Shown piece after piece: positions 1 to 7,641 of a stretch of 28,099 nt of DNA. The stretch spans positions 1 to 28,099 of the forward strand of contig DATNNN010000119.1 of assembly GCA_035601815.1 (NCBI GenBank), written 5' to 3'. The position numbers were made by a program, and so were the translations under genes. Each line of letters opens with the position of its first letter. The first letter of the stretch is position 1. Under the pieces are notes generated by a model. It worked only from the letters and a program-made list of their open reading frames with translations. It made no database searches and had not been told where the DNA came from. The DNA comes from DATNNN01 sp035601815 (lineage in GTDB: Bacteria; Pseudomonadota; Alphaproteobacteria; Rhizobiales; Xanthobacteraceae).

Positions 1-164
1 CCTTTCTTGCCCTTCTTGCCTTTCTTGGCCTTCTTGGCCTTCTTGGCCTTCACGACGGACGTCGCGGTCGTGGCGGTCGCCGCCTCGACGTCCGCCATAT
101 TCACGGCGACTGGCACGGCGAACATGGTGGCGGCCAGCAACGCGACCTGGAGTTTCTTCAACAT
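1..164 (-). CDS. Small exported Lys-rich protein, 3' end cut by window edge
   Basis: I do not recognise a named family. The reading frame starts with ATG at 164 and runs off the left edge, so only the first 54 residues are visible. It begins MLKKLQVALLAATMFAVPVA, a short positive N-terminus followed by a hydrophobic stretch, which fits a Sec signal peptide with possible cleavage near residues 22-29. An Ala/Thr-rich linker follows, and from about residue 39 there is a run of Lys-Ala and Lys-Gly units (KAKKAKKAKKGKKGKK). A GAGGA ribosome binding site lies a few bases upstream, which supports this start. The basic tail suggests binding to an acidic polymer such as nucleic acid or lipopolysaccharide, but that is inference. 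The plus-strand frame over the same bases is a shadow. Confidence 0.6.
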   Translation of the reverse strand, partial: MLKKLQVALLAATMFAVPVAVNMADVEAATATTATSVVKAKKAKKAKKGKKGKK

Positions 165-309
165 GGGAATTCCTCGCGGGGATCGGATTATGGATTCGAT
201 CGACTCCCCTCGCCGATCGTCGCGCCGAGATTGAGCCTACGGCGCTGAACTCCCCCTGAAACCCCGTGTCACCCGCGGTTCAGCTAGGTGAACGTCGGAT
301 GATGCGGCC

Positions 310-324
310 GTTCATCCATCGTTC
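310..324. promoter_or_regulatory. Candidate alphaproteobacterial LexA (SOS) box
   Basis: The bases match GTTC-N7-GTTC exactly, the form recognised by LexA in alphaproteobacteria. It lies in the gap between cutA and the Lys-rich gene, 146 bases before the latter's ATG. A second imperfect inverted pair, GTTCA and TGAAC, lies near 279-294. With only eight fixed bases, one match in a 28 kb window can occur by chance, so confidence is low. Confidence 0.3.
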
Positions 325-401
325 AGCCCTTACCTACCCATGCGGGAAAACGATCTAGGCATACACGCGCAGGGTTGTATTAGCGCCGTCGAACATGCGG
401 A

Positions 402-731
402 TCAGCTATTCGCAGCCGCCGACTCCGCCCGGATCCAGCCGAGGTAGTCCGAATCGCCACCGCTGACCGGCAGCACCAGAATCGCCGGCAGCTCGTAGCT
501 GTGGCCGCGGCGGACGGCCTCGCCGACCCGCTCGGCGAGCGCGGCGCGGGTCTTCACCAGCATCACCACCTCGTCGGCCCGCTCCACCGCGCCCTTCCAG
601 CGGTAGATCGAGACCATGTGCGGCAGAATGTTCACGCAGGCCGCCAGCCCCGCGTCCACCAGGCGGCGGCCGGCCGCCTCCGCCTCGACAAGCGACGGAT
701 AGGTCGTATAGACGAGAACTACTTCATCCAT
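402..731 (-). CDS. cutA: Divalent-cation tolerance protein CutA
   Basis: This 109-residue protein has the length and pattern of the CutA1 family, small trimeric proteins of ferredoxin-like fold linked to copper and divalent metal tolerance. Visible family features are the VYTTYPS start of the first strand, LVDAGLAACVNILP, the IYRWKG strand and the HSYELPAILVLPV segment near residues 77-90. The ATG at 731 is preceded by GAGGAG at a good distance on the minus strand. It is divergent from nadK with only 25 bases between the two start codons, so the two share a very compact promoter region. The molecular role of CutA in bacteria is still debated; the family assignment is secure. Confidence 0.93.
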   Translation of the reverse strand: MDEVVLVYTTYPSLVEAEAAGRRLVDAGLAACVNILPHMVSIYRWKGAVERADEVVMLVKTRAALAERVGEAVRRGHSYELPAILVLPVSGGDSDYLGWIRAESAAANS

Positions 732-756
732 TGCCGCGCTCCTCGCGAGCCGAACG

Positions 757-1533
757 ATGCCCGAAAACGCAAAGTACGACAGGATCGCGTTCGTCGCGAG
801 CGCGCACGAAGAGGCACAGGCCGCAAAAGCGCGCCTGGTCGCCCGCCATGGCGATCACCTGCCGGCCAAGGCCGATGTAGTGGTGGCGCTCGGCGGCGAC
901 GGCTTCATGCTGGAGATGCTGCACGAGCTCGACGGTAAGAAGCCGATCTACGGCATGCACCGCGGCTCCGTCGGCTTCCTGATGAACGAGTTCGGCGACG
1001 ACCGCCTGACGGAGCGCCTCGTCAAGGCCGAACGCACCGTGATCCATCCGCTTGCCATGGAGGCCAAGGACGCGAGCGGAAAGATTCACAAGGCGCCCGC
1101 CTTCAACGAGGTCTCGCTTTTTCGTCAGTCCTACCAGGCGGCGAAGCTGCGCATCTCCATCGACAACAAGGTGCGCCTGGTCGAGCTCATCGCCGACGGC
1201 GTGCTGGTGGCGACGCCGGCCGGCTCCACCGCCTACAATCTCTCGGCGCACGGGCCGATCCTGCCGCTGAACGCGCCGATGCTGACGCTGACGCCGATCA
1301 GCCCGTTCCGGCCGCGGCGCTGGCGCGGCGCGCTGTTGCCTGATCGCGCCAAGATCGAAATCAAGGTGAACGAGGCCGACAAGCGGCCGGTGAGCGCCGT
1401 CGCCGACCACTTCGAGGTGCGCTCGGTGGTCGAGGTCCGCGCCCGTCTCGATACCGAGGCCTCGCGCGTGCTCCTGTTCGATCCCGGCCACAGCCTCGAC
1501 GAACGCATCCTCACCGAGCAGTTCGGCTTCTGA
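757..1533 (+). CDS. nadK: NAD kinase
   Basis: This cytosolic 258-residue enzyme phosphorylates NAD to NADP, the only route to NADP in most bacteria. The nucleotide-binding GGDG motif is at residues 46-49, followed by GSVGFLMNEF with the conserved Asn-Glu. The second signature, DGVLVATPAGSTAYNLSAHG, lies near residues 148-167. The length matches the short alphaproteobacterial form. The ATG at 757 gives the usual compact N-terminus (YDRIAFVASAHEEAQAAK); the ribosome binding site is weak. It is divergent from cutA, and its stop lies three bases from the stop of the convergent protease gene. Confidence 0.95.
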   Translation: MPENAKYDRIAFVASAHEEAQAAKARLVARHGDHLPAKADVVVALGGDGFMLEMLHELDGKKPIYGMHRGSVGFLMNEFGDDRLTERLVKAERTVIHPLAMEAKDASGKIHKAPAFNEVSLFRQSYQAAKLRISIDNKVRLVELIADGVLVATPAGSTAYNLSAHGPILPLNAPMLTLTPISPFRPRRWRGALLPDRAKIEIKVNEADKRPVSAVADHFEVRSVVEVRARLDTEASRVLLFDPGHSLDERILTEQFGF

Positions 1534-1536
1534 GCG

Positions 1537-2553
1537 CTACTTGATTTGCTCCGCGACCCAGTCCGCGTAGTTCGCGGCCCGGGCGTAGATGCCGTAGAGG
1601 TCGAAGTTGGCGCCGAGGCCGCAGTGCTGGCCGCCCCACACGGTGGTGCCGAAGCTGACGATGCCCACCTGCACCACCTTGCCGTCCGCGAGCTTCGCGA
1701 ACAACGGCCCCCCGGAGTCGCCGTTGCACACGTCCTGGCGCGTGCCGCGCTTGCCCGAGCAGATCATGTTGTCGGTGAGCACGCGGCCGGCGTTCTTCTC
1801 CAGAATTCCCTGGATGCTCTCGCGCGCCTCGCGCCCGACGCCGATCGCGCTTGCCATGACGTCGATGATGGCGCGGCGATAGTTCACGATCGCGGTGTTG
1901 CAGGCGTTGCGGTCGAGCACGTCGAGGTCGACGTGCTGGAGCGCGATGGGAAACGAGCCGGTCTGCATGCGGCCCCAGCCTGCCGCGGTCACCGGCTTGC
2001 CGGCGGTGCCGAGCTCGAGCTCGCTCGCCCGCGTGGCGAGCGTGACGGTGCTGATCTTGACCTTCGGCGCTGCCACGAGCTCGAGGAGCGCGATGTCGTT
2101 ATCGATCCTGTGCTCGTTGTAATCGGGGTGGCGGATCACCCGGCGCACATGGATCCGCTCGCCGTTCTGGAACTGGTTGGAGCCGGCGTAGACGTCGATC
2201 TCCGCGGGCTCGACGATGCGCGACTTGTCGTCGGTGCCTTTGCGGGTGACGCAGTGCGCGGCGGTCACCACCCAGCGCGGCGTCACCAGCGAGCCACCGC
2301 AGAACTGGCCGTTGGCCAGCGCTTTCTGGTCGCCGCCGGCATTGGCGTTGATCAGCGCCACGATGAACGGATAGGCGCCTTCCGGCGCGTCCTCGCCGAA
2401 GAACACGCGGGCTTCGCGGTTCGCCTCCGGCTGCGCGAGACGGGACTTCGCAGCGTCGAAGGGGAGAGCCACTGATTCCGTTTGCGCCGCCGCCGGGGCA
2501 AGCGCGGCTAAGGCGAGCGCAACGCCGCAACCAACTGACCAGATTGTCCGCAT
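1537..2553 (-). CDS. Secreted trypsin-like serine protease (S1 family)
   Basis: This 338-residue protein has a Sec signal peptide (cleavage probable after APAAAQ, near residue 24), a short propeptide and a chymotrypsin-fold domain. The catalytic triad is visible: His100 in TAAHC, Asp153 in DNDIALL and Ser280 in GDSGGP. The base of the S1 pocket, six residues before the serine, is Asp (DVCNGDS), which predicts cleavage after Arg or Lys. An activation site is likely after Arg49, giving the new N-terminus VFFG in place of the usual IVGG. An insert near residues 225-262, between the Asp and Ser regions, is unusual for trypsin. It acts outside the cytoplasm. A strong GGGGGAG ribosome binding site precedes the ATG, and a perfect hairpin lies just upstream of it. 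Confidence 0.92.
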   Translation of the reverse strand: MRTIWSVGCGVALALAALAPAAAQTESVALPFDAAKSRLAQPEANREARVFFGEDAPEGAYPFIVALINANAGGDQKALANGQFCGGSLVTPRWVVTAAHCVTRKGTDDKSRIVEPAEIDVYAGSNQFQNGERIHVRRVIRHPDYNEHRIDNDIALLELVAAPKVKISTVTLATRASELELGTAGKPVTAAGWGRMQTGSFPIALQHVDLDVLDRNACNTAIVNYRRAIIDVMASAIGVGREARESIQGILEKNAGRVLTDNMICSGKRGTRQDVCNGDSGGPLFAKLADGKVVQVGIVSFGTTVWGGQHCGLGANFDLYGIYARAANYADWVAEQIK

Positions 2554-2568
2554 GTGATGAACTCCCCC

Positions 2569-2592
2569 TGCAAAGGTCGCCCGACCTTTGCA
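2569..2592 (-). promoter_or_regulatory. Perfect inverted repeat in the protease leader
   Basis: The arms TGCAAAGGTC and GACCTTTGCA pair perfectly over ten bases around a four-base loop. The element sits 16 bases before the protease ATG, directly upstream of its GGGGGAG site. It may be a leader hairpin or a protein-binding operator. There is no T-run after it on either strand, so it is not a classical terminator. Confidence 0.55.
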
Positions 2593-2630
2593 AGGCTACA
2601 CCGAATTGTGGCGGAGAGTTGCCGTCGCCG

Positions 2631-3776
2631 TCAGGCGGCGACGACGAGATCGGCCGTGTAGGACCGCGCTTCCTCGCGCGCCGCTTCCGCGGCGAACCGC
2701 CGCAACAGCGCCAGCAGCTGGTCGAGCTCGTCGGGGGCGGCACTCTCATACCGCGTCAGCACGCGCTCGATCATGCGCCGGCGCAGGATGGCGTGGCTCT
2801 GCTTGTCGGCGGTGAAGCCCATCTCGTTGATGACCTCGAGCGCGGCGCGGAAGGCGAGGAAGGCGGCCGGCGGGAGCCCGGCGCGCTGGTAGACGGCGCG
2901 GAATCCGTGGCCGCCGCGGTCGGTAACGATGCCGGCGACGCGCGGGGGCTCCATGCCGGTGAGCTCGGCCAGCGCCTCGACCAGGAAGCGCACGTTGCCG
3001 GCGAGCAGCGCCCGCAGGATCAATCCGCCGGTGAGCTGGCCGGTGGTGCGCAAGTGGTGCACCAGCGCGGCGACGTCGTCGTCATTGGAGATTTCCGACG
3101 CGATGGTGACCGTGGCGCGGTCGCAGGCGTCGCGCGCCACGCGCTTGGCGCGCTCCTCGGGCAGCCATTCGCGGTGGGTGACGAAGCGGGCGAGCGTCTC
3201 GGAGAAGACGGCGACCAGCGCCTGGCGGGTCTCCGGCGGCAGCTCCGGCCGCGCCAACAGCGCGTCGCGCAGTGCCGCGAGATGGCCATGGCGCTCGGCG
3301 ATGCGCGCGAGCCCGCTTGCCGTCGGCTGCGCCACCGGATTTTCCAGAAGCACGAGGCAGGCGGCCGCACTTCCCACTTCGGCAAGCGCCGCGGCCACCG
3401 CCGGCGACACCGGGGCGCGCGCGGCGACCGCGCTCTGCATGCGCTCGGAGCCGGCGCCCACCAGATCCACGAGCTCGGCTTCGTTCAGCATGGGCGAGCG
3501 CGCCACCACGATCTCGGCGATCTCCGGCTGGTCGTGGGCGAGCGCGATGACCACGCCGTGCGGCGCTTCGGCGGCGGCGCCCAGCGCCTCGGCCAATGCC
3601 CGGCGGACGAGCGGCGACGGGTCGTCGAGCAGCACGGTCATCGCGGCCTCGGCCGCGAGTCGGTCTTCCCGCTCGAGTTCCGAGTAGAGATAGGCGCGGG
3701 CGAGAGCGCTGGTGGCTTCGGCCCGCTCGCCGGCGGGCGCCGTCTGAACCCAGCGCAGGAAGTGGCGGACGATCAT
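2631..3776 (-). CDS. DUF2336 domain protein (HEAT-like helical repeats)
   Basis: This 381-residue protein belongs to DUF2336, a family found almost only in alphaproteobacteria and without an assigned function. It is entirely helical in appearance, with repeated short Ala/Leu/Glu-rich helices such as DDPSPLVRRALAEALGAA (near residues 51-68) that resemble HEAT repeats. No signal peptide or membrane segment is present, so it is probably cytoplasmic. The ATG at 3776 has a weak ribosome binding site. It is divergent from the MaoC-type gene and shares with it a 193-base gap containing a CtrA-type site, so cell-cycle control is possible but unproven. The long plus-strand frame opposite it is an antisense shadow. 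Confidence 0.85.
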   Translation of the reverse strand: MIVRHFLRWVQTAPAGERAEATSALARAYLYSELEREDRLAAEAAMTVLLDDPSPLVRRALAEALGAAAEAPHGVVIALAHDQPEIAEIVVARSPMLNEAELVDLVGAGSERMQSAVAARAPVSPAVAAALAEVGSAAACLVLLENPVAQPTASGLARIAERHGHLAALRDALLARPELPPETRQALVAVFSETLARFVTHREWLPEERAKRVARDACDRATVTIASEISNDDDVAALVHHLRTTGQLTGGLILRALLAGNVRFLVEALAELTGMEPPRVAGIVTDRGGHGFRAVYQRAGLPPAAFLAFRAALEVINEMGFTADKQSHAILRRRMIERVLTRYESAAPDELDQLLALLRRFAAEAAREEARSYTADLVVAA

Positions 3777-3855
3777 GCAGCACCGGAAGGTTGAACCGGC
3801 GGAACCTAGGCGGTGTGCCGGAAATACCGCTGTTTGGAAAGTCGCCGAGTCTCGC

Positions 3856-3870
3856 TTAACAATTCGTTAA
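3856..3870. promoter_or_regulatory. CtrA-type binding site
   Basis: The bases match TTAA-N7-TTAA exactly, the full binding site of the cell-cycle regulator CtrA. The site lies 80 bases before the DUF2336 ATG and about 100 bases before the MaoC-type ATG. A TTAAC half-site follows near 3943. In GC-rich DNA eight fixed A/T bases are rare by chance. Confidence 0.55.
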
Positions 3871-3969
3871 CCCTGAATCTTTGAACTAAATGAAGGATTT
3901 GGCTACTGTTCCACAGCCGCCCATTAAGGGGTGCGGCAGCCGGTTAACAATTCCTTCCTGGGGGAGGTT

Positions 3970-4449
3970 ATGGCCGAATCGATTCGCCACCCGCGCGGCG
4001 GTCTCTACTTCGAGGACTTCGAAGTGGGCAGCCTCACCGAGCACCGCTTGCGGCGCACGGTGACCGAGATGGACAACGTGCTGTTCTCCAACATGACGCT
4101 GAACCCGCAGCCACTCCACATCGACCGCGAATTCTGCGCCACCGAAACAGAGTGGGGAAAGCCGTTGATGAATTCCCTCTTCACCCTCGGGCTGATGATC
4201 GGAATTTCGGTGAACGACCTCACCGTGGGCACGACCATCGCCAACCTCGGCATGCACGAGGTGAAGTTCCCACATCCGCTGTTCGAGGGCGACACCGTCC
4301 GCTGCACCACCGAGGTGATCGACAAGCGGGAGTCGAAGTCGCGGCCCGACGCCGGCATCGTCGAGTTCCACCACCGCGCCTACAAGCAGACCGGCGAGCT
4401 CGTGGCCGAATGCCGCCGCCAGGCGTTCATGAAGAAGCGCAGCGCCTGA
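3970..4449 (+). CDS. MaoC-type hydratase, probably acting on a dicarboxylic CoA ester
   Basis: This is a 159-residue single hot-dog-fold protein of the MaoC family, whose members add water to enoyl-CoA esters. The motif corresponding to the catalytic D-x-N-P-x-H loop reads NPQPLHID (residues 45-52), with His50 kept but Asn45 where (R)-specific hydratases have Asp. The ATG at 3970 is chosen over the in-frame GTG at 3931 because GGGGGAGG lies directly before it. Its stop overlaps the next start (TGATG), so it is translationally coupled to a CitE-like lyase. The pair resembles hydratase-lyase modules for mesaconyl-, itaconyl- or methylmalyl-type CoA esters; the exact substrate cannot be read from sequence. 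Confidence 0.85.
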   Translation: MAESIRHPRGGLYFEDFEVGSLTEHRLRRTVTEMDNVLFSNMTLNPQPLHIDREFCATETEWGKPLMNSLFTLGLMIGISVNDLTVGTTIANLGMHEVKFPHPLFEGDTVRCTTEVIDKRESKSRPDAGIVEFHHRAYKQTGELVAECRRQAFMKKRSA

Positions 4450-5330
4450 TGCGCTCGCTCCTGTTCGTCCCGGCCGACAGCCCGAAGAAGCTCGCGAAAG
4501 GCATGACGAGCGGCGCCGACGCGCTGATCCTCGACCTCGAGGACGCGGTGGCGCCGGCGGCGAAGACCGCGGCGCGCGCGACGGTGCGCGATTTTCTGAA
4601 CGAGGCGCGCGGCTTCAAGACGCGGCCGCGGCTGTTCGTGCGCATCAACGCCTTCGCCACGGGGCTTGCCGACGGCGACCTGGAAGCGGTGGTGGCGGCG
4701 GCGCCGGACGGGATCATGCTGCCGAAGTGCGGCGGCGGCGGCGACGTGACGCTGCTCGACGCCAAGCTCGCGGTGCACGAGGCGCTCGCCGGCCTCACCG
4801 ACGGCGCGACCCGCATCCTCGCGCTCGCGACGGAGACGCCGGGCTCGCTGTTCACGCTCGGCAGCTATGCCGGCTCGAGCCGGCGTCTGGAGGGCATGAC
4901 CTGGGGCGCTGAGGACCTGTCGGCGGCGCTCAGCGCCGAAACCAATCGCCTTACCGACGGCGGCTATGCCGATCCCTATCGCCTCGCCCGCGCGCTCATT
5001 CTTGCCGCGGCGGCGGCGGCCGAGGTGACCCCCATCGATTCCGTCTACGTCAGCTATCGCGATCTCGCCGGGCTGCGCGCCGAGGCCGAAGCCGGCCGCC
5101 GCGACGGCTTCGCAGCCAAGATGGCGATCCATCCCGACCAGGTGGCGGTGATCAACGAGGTGTTCACGCCCTCGGCGGATTCGCTGGCGCGGGCCAAACG
5201 CATCGTCGCGGCCTTCGCCGCCGATCCAGGCGCGGGCGTCATCGGTCTCGACGGCGAGATGCTCGACCAGCCGCACAAGGCGCGTGCCGAGGCGCTGCTC
5301 GCGCGCGCCAAGGCAATTGGCCTCGTTTGA
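4449..5330 (+). CDS. CitE-like CoA-ester lyase (HpcH/HpaI family)
   Basis: This 293-residue TIM-barrel protein matches the family of (3S)-malyl-, beta-methylmalyl- and citramalyl-CoA lyases. Visible active-site features are LDLEDAV (Glu31, Asp32), FVRIN (Arg65), ATETPGSL (Glu129), the metal-binding TWGAEDLSAAL (Glu155, Asp156), and KMAIHPDQV near residues 225-233. The ATG overlaps the upstream MaoC stop by one base, so the two are co-translated. Family knowledge predicts Mg-dependent Claisen-type cleavage releasing acetyl-CoA or a similar acyl-CoA plus glyoxylate or pyruvate. Its stop lies one base from the stop of the convergent flavin reductase gene. Substrate is uncertain; the family call is secure. 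Confidence 0.88.
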   Translation: MRSLLFVPADSPKKLAKGMTSGADALILDLEDAVAPAAKTAARATVRDFLNEARGFKTRPRLFVRINAFATGLADGDLEAVVAAAPDGIMLPKCGGGGDVTLLDAKLAVHEALAGLTDGATRILALATETPGSLFTLGSYAGSSRRLEGMTWGAEDLSAALSAETNRLTDGGYADPYRLARALILAAAAAAEVTPIDSVYVSYRDLAGLRAEAEAGRRDGFAAKMAIHPDQVAVINEVFTPSADSLARAKRIVAAFAADPGAGVIGLDGEMLDQPHKARAEALLARAKAIGLV

Positions 5331-5331
5331 T

Positions 5332-5931
5332 TCACTTTGGCCGGATCATCTGGAACACGTCGGTGACCACCGCGTAGTCGTGGTAGCCGCAGCGCGCGAT
5401 CGGCTTGAGGGCGGCGGTGTCGAGCAGGCCGTTCCTGATGAACCGATCGTCGATGTGGACGCCGATCACCTGGCCGAGCACCACGTAGCGGTCGAGAAAC
5501 TTTCCCGCGATGTCGTTGAGCGGCACGATCTGCAACAGCTTGCATTCGAGCGCGCAGGGGGCGGCAGCGACTCGCGGCGGCTTGACCAGCCACGACGGCG
5601 CCGGCGCCAGCCCAGCCTGCTCCATCTCGTTCACACCCCGCGGAAGCGTCGCCGAGGTGAGATTCATCTGCTCGCGCAGGTCCCAGGTGGCGAGGCTGCA
5701 AACGAACTCGCGCGTCTCCTCGATGTTCGAGACCGAGTCCTTGTGGCCCTCGCTCGAGAACATCACGCACGGCGGGCGCGAAGAGATGCCGTTGAAGTAG
5801 GAGTAGGGCGCGAGATTGACAGCGCCGCTCACGCTCATCGACGTGATCCAGCCGATCGGCCGCGGCGCCACGATCGCCTTGAACGGATCGTGCGGGAGGT
5901 TGTGATCGTTGCGCGCAGTCTCGTAGAACAA
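5332..5931 (-). CDS. Flavin reductase-like FMN-binding protein (DIM6/NTAB type)
   Basis: This 199-residue cytosolic protein has the flavin reductase-like split-barrel fold. Family features include the opening YETARNDHNLPHDPFKAIVAPRPIGW (too long to be chance), where APRPIGW is typical, then NLAPYSYFNGISSRPPCVMFS, and VGVH-type strand VLGQVIGVHIDD near residues 150-160. Such proteins bind FMN and often supply reduced flavin or reduce small molecules. It starts nine bases after the stop of the nitroreductase gene, so the two form a small flavoprotein operon. The partner enzyme and natural substrate are unknown. Confidence 0.86.
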   Translation of the reverse strand: MFYETARNDHNLPHDPFKAIVAPRPIGWITSMSVSGAVNLAPYSYFNGISSRPPCVMFSSEGHKDSVSNIEETREFVCSLATWDLREQMNLTSATLPRGVNEMEQAGLAPAPSWLVKPPRVAAAPCALECKLLQIVPLNDIAGKFLDRYVVLGQVIGVHIDDRFIRNGLLDTAALKPIARCGYHDYAVVTDVFQMIRPK

Positions 5932-5940
5932 GACGGACTC

Positions 5941-6504
5941 CTAAAGTCGCGTGACCACGTCGCCGAGCGCCGGCCGCGGCCGGTCCTCCGGCTTCTGCCG
6001 TGGCGTTCCGATATGGATGAAGCCGGCGATGCGCTCCTCCGGCTTGAGGCCGAACGCATCGAGCACGCGGCGGTCATAGGCCGGCCAGCCGGTGACCCAG
6101 TTGGCGCCGAAGCCGAGCGCATGCGCCGCCGAAACGAGGTTCATGCAGGCGGCACCGGCGGAAAGCTGCTGCTCCCATTCGGGTATCTTCGGATGCTTCA
6201 TCGCGCGCGAAATCACCGCGACGCACACCGGCGCCTCGCCAAGGCGCTTCGTTTCCTTCTCGATCTCCGGCCCGCTCGGATTGGGGTTGTCCGCGCGATA
6301 GACCGAGAGCACGATTGCGGACGCCTTCTTGCGCCCCTCGCCTGCGATCACGAGAAACCGCCAAGGCACGAGCTTGCCGTGGTCGGGCACGCGGGCGGCG
6401 ACAGTGAGGATCTGGTCGAGCTCGGCGGCTGTGGGCCCGGGCTCGGCGAGATCGGGGATTTTGGGCGAACGGCGGGTGCGCAGCAGATCGAAGGCGTCGG
6501 GCAT
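5941..6504 (-). CDS. Nitroreductase family protein
   Basis: This 187-residue FMN-dependent protein resembles the short YdjA/TdsD-type nitroreductases. It opens MPDAFDLLRTRRSPK, with the FMN-phosphate-binding Arg residues, followed by ARVPDHGKLVPWRFLVI (the conserved Pro-Trp-Arg segment) and a C-terminal GFIHIGTP strand. The family reduces nitroaromatics, quinones or enones with NAD(P)H, usually as a dimer. The frame is open further upstream, but homology begins at the ATG at 6504, which is taken as the start; no strong ribosome binding site is seen. It is divergent from the secreted repeat protein (78-base gap) and upstream of the flavin reductase gene in the same operon. Confidence 0.87.
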   Translation of the reverse strand: MPDAFDLLRTRRSPKIPDLAEPGPTAAELDQILTVAARVPDHGKLVPWRFLVIAGEGRKKASAIVLSVYRADNPNPSGPEIEKETKRLGEAPVCVAVISRAMKHPKIPEWEQQLSAGAACMNLVSAAHALGFGANWVTGWPAYDRRVLDAFGLKPEERIAGFIHIGTPRQKPEDRPRPALGDVVTRL

Positions 6505-6582
6505 GAGGGCGGGCCAGTAGCATAAGGCCGCGTAAAGCTCCAACGGACTTGCATTCGCCACAAGGCCAGTGGAAAAAACACC

Positions 6583-7620
6583 ATGCCTGGGCGGCTTCTC
6601 TCCCCGATGGTTGGGCCCCGCGCCCGCGTGGCCGGCGCGTTGCTCGCGCTTGTGATCGCGCCCGCGACGGCGCTCGCCCAGGCGGTCACCGTGTCCCCGT
6701 TCGCCGGCAACGCCGACGGCGGACCCGTGTTCGCCCCACCGCCGATCCAGAGCGTGCCGCCGGTGCAGCCGCGTGCGCCGCTCGCCGCCCCCTCCACGAC
6801 GCCGCACCAGAGCATTCCGGCGGTGGCCGCTGGCAAGGTCGCGCTTGCGCTCGCCGCCCGCTATTCGACCGACGGGCCGTTCATCCAGCGCTCGGTGATC
6901 TGGCGCGTGTTCAACGAGCGCACCGAGCCGACCGGACCGCTCGTGCTCGCCGCCGAGGGCGCGGAGCCCTATCCGGTGTTCGCCCTTTCGCCCGGCAACT
7001 ACGTGGTGCACGCGAACTATGGGCTCGCGAGCGTAACCAAGCGCGTGCAGCTCCGCGCCGAGGCGCGGCGCGAGACGTTGATCGTACCGGCGGGCGGCCT
7101 CAGGCTGCGCGGGGTGATCGGCGAGACCGCCATCGCTGCCCAGCGCTTGCGCTTCGACATCTACGAGGGAAGCTTCCTGCAGCGGGTCGGCGGCAAGCCC
7201 GGCGCCCGCACCAGCGGCGAGCGGCCGCCGGTGGCGCGCGGCATCGCGGCCGGCGACCTCGTGCTCCTTCCCGCCGGCGCCTACTACGTGCAGTCGACCT
7301 ACGGCGAAGGCAACGCCACGATCCAGGTGGACGTGCGCGTCGAGCCCGCCCGCCTCACCGACGCCACCGTGCATCACCGCGCGGCCCAAATCACGCTCCG
7401 CCTCGTGAGCTCGCCCGGCGGCGAGGCGATCGCCAACACCGCCTGGTCAGTGCTCACGCCGGGCGGCGACACCATCAAGGAATCGATCGGCGCCTTCCCG
7501 AGCGTGGTGCTGGCCGAGGGCGAGTACGTCGCCGTCGCCCGCCACGACGGGCGCATCTACAGCGAGAATTTCAAGGTACAGACCGGCCGCGACCGCGACG
7601 TGGAAATTCTGGCGCGCTGA
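6583..7620 (+). CDS. Secreted repeat protein, function unknown
   Basis: I do not recognise a named family for this 345-residue protein. It has a signal peptide (hydrophobic residues 17-30, cleavage probable after TALA or ALAQ near 32-33) and a Pro-rich linker at about 49-75. The rest holds three related beta-rich units that each contain a Gly-Tyr turn: LSPGNYVVHANYG (135-147), LPAGAYYVQSTYGEG (229-243) and LAEGEYVAVARHDG (310-323). These look like PEGA- or carboxypeptidase-regulatory-type beta-sandwich repeats, often found on cell surfaces. An alternative ATG lies nine codons in. The protein is likely periplasmic or surface-located. Convergent thrS ends 21 bases away. Confidence 0.75.
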   Translation: MPGRLLSPMVGPRARVAGALLALVIAPATALAQAVTVSPFAGNADGGPVFAPPPIQSVPPVQPRAPLAAPSTTPHQSIPAVAAGKVALALAARYSTDGPFIQRSVIWRVFNERTEPTGPLVLAAEGAEPYPVFALSPGNYVVHANYGLASVTKRVQLRAEARRETLIVPAGGLRLRGVIGETAIAAQRLRFDIYEGSFLQRVGGKPGARTSGERPPVARGIAAGDLVLLPAGAYYVQSTYGEGNATIQVDVRVEPARLTDATVHHRAAQITLRLVSSPGGEAIANTAWSVLTPGGDTIKESIGAFPSVVLAEGEYVAVARHDGRIYSENFKVQTGRDRDVEILAR

Positions 7621-7641
7621 CGCCGACCGTCTCGCCGAGGG

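Noticed and set aside
1..50. Short tandem repeat or CRISPR-like pattern at the left edge
   Set aside because: The repeat is nine bases or shorter without spacers and is explained by Lys-Ala and Lys-Gly codons in the exported protein.
2544..3794. 416-residue plus-strand frame opposite DUF2336
   Set aside because: Antisense shadow of a real gene; Arg/Gly/His-rich composition without any recognisable motif.
5284..6525. 413-residue plus-strand frame opposite the flavin reductase and nitroreductase genes
   Set aside because: Shadow frame caused by high GC; no ribosome binding site or domain, and it crosses two recognised genes.
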